Shown here piece by piece: positions 5,444 through 7,061 of a stretch of 7,061 nucleotides of DNA. Source of the DNA: Methanosarcinales archaeon (lineage in GTDB: Archaea; Halobacteriota; Methanosarcinia; Methanotrichales; Methanotrichaceae). Location: positions 1 to 7,061 of the forward strand of contig JAAEEW010000100.1 of NCBI GenBank assembly GCA_013415595.1, given 5' to 3'. Position 1 is the stretch's first letter; each line of letters begins with the position of its first letter. Below the pieces are notes generated by a model. That model made no database searches. It had not been told where the DNA came from and saw only the letters and a list, made by a program, of their open reading frames with translations. A program made the translations under genes and the position numbers.

Positions 5444-6824
5444 CCTCTCCTCCGCAGATCATCTCTTCCCGGCCGGTGAGGGGAGACTCTCTCTTCAGGG
5501 GCAGCTTCCAGACCGGGCTGTTGATGGTGGCATCCACCTCCCGGGCGAAGTTCACCATGCCGTCGAATCCTTCAAACTCCGTGGTCCGGTCGTGATTGAA
5601 GTCGCAAAACGCTATCCTCAGCTTGTAGGCCAGGAAGCGCTCTTTGACCCCGGCCACCAGAAGATCTGCTTTTTGCTTTTGCAGCAGCTCTCTTAGCTCC
5701 AGAGGGTTGGCGTCGTCGATGATCACCGTCCCTTCTCTCACCATGATGCCGATCTTCCGGTAGTCGTCCCGGTCGCCGGTCTGGGTTCCTATTATCACCA
5801 CCTCCACCCCCAGCTCCCTGAAAGCCCGGACCAGGGAGACGGCCTTGGCCGCCCCGCCCATGTAGATGGCCGCCCTCCGGCCCTCCACCCGCTGCCTGAT
5901 CATGTCGATCTGAGGTTCTACACGCCAGAGTTCCCGCTGAATGATCTCCTCCGTCCGGGCCGTCATCTCCGGCACGGCGAAGAACTCGGCTGTCGTCCTG
6001 AGGGCAGAGGCCATATCCTGCAGGCCGAAGAAGCTGATCCTCCGGTGGGGGGTGCCGTACCTCTCCTCCAGCTTCCTGGCCAGATAGGTCATGGAGCCGC
6101 TGCACTGCACCAGGTTGAGCCTGGCCAGATGGGCTCTTCGGATATCCTCCACCCGGCCGTCCCCGGTAAGAGAGGCCAGGACCTCGATTCCCATCTCCTC
6201 GAAGTAGGGCTTGACCCTCCACAGGTCTCCGGCCACGTTGTACTCTCCCAGCAGGTTTATCGTGTACGGGCTGCGGGGGGCATAGTCTTTGCTTCCGATT
6301 AGCTGAAAGAGGGCATTGCAGGCGGCCTTGTACCCCTCGTTCTTGTTGCCCCGGAATCCCTCGGACTGCACCGGCAGGACCGGGACTCCCAGCTCCTCGG
6401 AAGCGGCTTTGCACACCGCCTGCAAGTCGTCTCCTATCACCCCCACGATGCAGGTGGAGTAGACGAAGATGGCCGGGGGCCGATACCTCTCCTCCAGCTC
6501 CCTGATGGCCCCCAGCAGCCTCTTCTCGCCGCCGAAGATCACATCCAGCTCCTTCATGTCCGTGGAGAAGCTGCTCCTGTAAAGCCTGGGGCCGGAGGTG
6601 CAGCTTCCCCGGATGTCCCAGGTGTAGCTGGCACAGCCGATGGGCCCGTGCACCAGATGCAGGGCGTCGGTGAGGGGATTCAGGACCACCCTGGCTCCAG
6701 AGTAGACACAGGCTCTCTGGCTGACCGCCCCGGCCAGGCTCTCGTTGCTGCAGGCCAGAGGAAGGGGCGACTCGCCCTTTTGCTGGATGTGCCCCTCCCG
6801 TCCCTCGAAGATATTGACTATCAT
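5418..6824 (-). CDS. nifE: FeMo-cofactor scaffold protein NifE
   Basis: The 468-residue product is close to the usual NifE length (about 450-475). NifE pairs with NifN in a cytoplasmic alpha2beta2 scaffold that receives the NifB-made Fe-S precursor and exchanges in Mo and homocitrate before transfer to NifDK. Visible cluster-type cysteines are C39 (RACVYSG), C64 (HGPIGC) and C125 (VYSTC), equivalent to A. vinelandii NifE C37, C62 and C124. C241 (LVQCSGSM) aligns with the cysteine that anchors the cofactor in NifD. At the position of the NifD cofactor histidine this protein has Glu418 (FEGFDG), so it is a scaffold and not NifD. Other NifE landmarks are NLLGEYNVAGDLW (190-202) and SFFGLQD (264-270). 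The ATG lies 8 nt after the nifK stop, behind an AGGGAAG ribosome-binding site. The last 26 nt overlap nifN. The tail carries three extra cysteines (C457, C466, C467) that I do not recognise from the family. Confidence 0.95.
   Translation of the reverse strand: MIVNIFEGREGHIQQKGESPLPLACSNESLAGAVSQRACVYSGARVVLNPLTDALHLVHGPIGCASYTWDIRGSCTSGPRLYRSSFSTDMKELDVIFGGEKRLLGAIRELEERYRPPAIFVYSTCIVGVIGDDLQAVCKAASEELGVPVLPVQSEGFRGNKNEGYKAACNALFQLIGSKDYAPRSPYTINLLGEYNVAGDLWRVKPYFEEMGIEVLASLTGDGRVEDIRRAHLARLNLVQCSGSMTYLARKLEERYGTPHRRISFFGLQDMASALRTTAEFFAVPEMTARTEEIIQRELWRVEPQIDMIRQRVEGRRAAIYMGGAAKAVSLVRAFRELGVEVVIIGTQTGDRDDYRKIGIMVREGTVIIDDANPLELRELLQKQKADLLVAGVKERFLAYKLRIAFCDFNHDRTTEFEGFDGMVNFAREVDATINSPVWKLPLKRESPLTGREEMICGGEDVSEPCCG
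5444..5453 (-). promoter_or_regulatory. Strong ribosome-binding site of nifN, inside nifE
   Basis: On the minus strand the ten bases before the nifN ATG read GGAGGAGAGG. This puts a full GGAGG five bases from the start codon, within the 3' coding part of nifE. It fixes the nifN start at 5443 and so the 26-nt overlap with nifE. Confidence 0.7.
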
Positions 6825-6832
6825 CGTCTTCC

Positions 6833-7061
6833 CTAAAGGATCATCTCGAAATGGGTGTCGTCTGCGTCCCGGTCCCTTCTATCCAGGAAGGCGTTGCCGA
6901 TCTTCTCCACCAGCCGGGCCGCTCCTGCGTAGCCGACTATGGGGAAGCAGTGGGTGTTGGCCCGGTCCATGATGGGGAAGCCCACCCGCACCAGGGGGAT
7001 GTCCTCGGCCCGGGAGATCTGCTTTCCAAAGGTGTTGCCGATGAGCATGTCCACAGGCCGG
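6833..7061 (-). CDS. nifK: Nitrogenase MoFe protein beta subunit, C-terminal fragment (cut by window edge)
   Basis: This is the 3' end of a gene entering from the right edge, open from the first complete codon and ending in TAG at 6835-6833. About 75 residues are visible. They match the C-terminus of NifK: a DMLIGNTFGK segment, then IPLVRVGFPIMDR, then PIVGYAGAARLVEKIGN. NifK pairs with NifD in the alpha2beta2 MoFe protein, and the two share the P-cluster that passes electrons to FeMo-cofactor. The P-cluster cysteines lie upstream, outside the window. The GFPIMDR and VGYxGA motifs also occur in the related NifN, but a complete nifN lies downstream and nifE follows 8 nt after the stop, so position and sequence both favour nifK. 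The stop codon overlaps the purine-rich ribosome-binding site of nifE, which suggests translational coupling. Confidence 0.92.
   Translation of the reverse strand, partial: RPVDMLIGNTFGKQISRAEDIPLVRVGFPIMDRANTHCFPIVGYAGAARLVEKIGNAFLDRRDRDADDTHFEMIL

Overview
This is a GC-rich window (roughly 60 % by eye) in which every gene I can support lies on the minus strand, so transcription runs from the right end to the left. The gene order is nifK (3' end only), nifE, nifN, modA, modB, modC and a class I SAM-dependent methyltransferase. I see no RNA gene, CRISPR array, transposase or integrase. The residue patterns of NifE/NifN resemble the archaeal/anaerobe nif lineage, nifE-nifN is followed directly by modABC, and strong Shine-Dalgarno sites precede several genes. 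I infer a nitrogen-fixing methanogenic archaeon, perhaps a GC-rich Methanotrichaceae/Methanosarcinia member. A strictly anaerobic bacterium with the same cluster type is not excluded.

Right third (4094-7061): the C-terminus of nifK, then nifE 8 nt downstream, then nifN overlapping nifE by 26 nt. This is the distal part of a nif operon: NifK is the beta subunit of the MoFe protein, and NifE/NifN form the scaffold on which FeMo-cofactor is matured. This NifN keeps all three cysteines that hold the P-cluster in NifK, unlike the well-studied Azotobacter NifN.

Middle (1183-3917): modA, modB and modC encode a complete molybdate ABC importer (binding protein, permease, ATPase). modB and modC overlap by 14 nt, while modA and modB are separated by 247 nt. 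Placing Mo import behind the cofactor scaffold makes biochemical sense, since FeMo-cofactor needs Mo.

Left end (1-1182): a 263-nt gap, a methyltransferase of unknown substrate, and 133 nt of downstream sequence.

The most unusual feature is non-coding. Each of the four sizeable non-coding stretches carries its own short tandem repeat of a different unit and period: 17 bp after the methyltransferase, 10 bp between modC and the methyltransferase, 13 bp between modA and modB, and 11 bp (eight units) between nifN and modA. None of these periods is a multiple of 3. The tight or overlapping junctions (nifK/nifE, nifE/nifN, modB/modC) have none. The modA-modB gap also holds a long-range inverted repeat that could fold in the mRNA.
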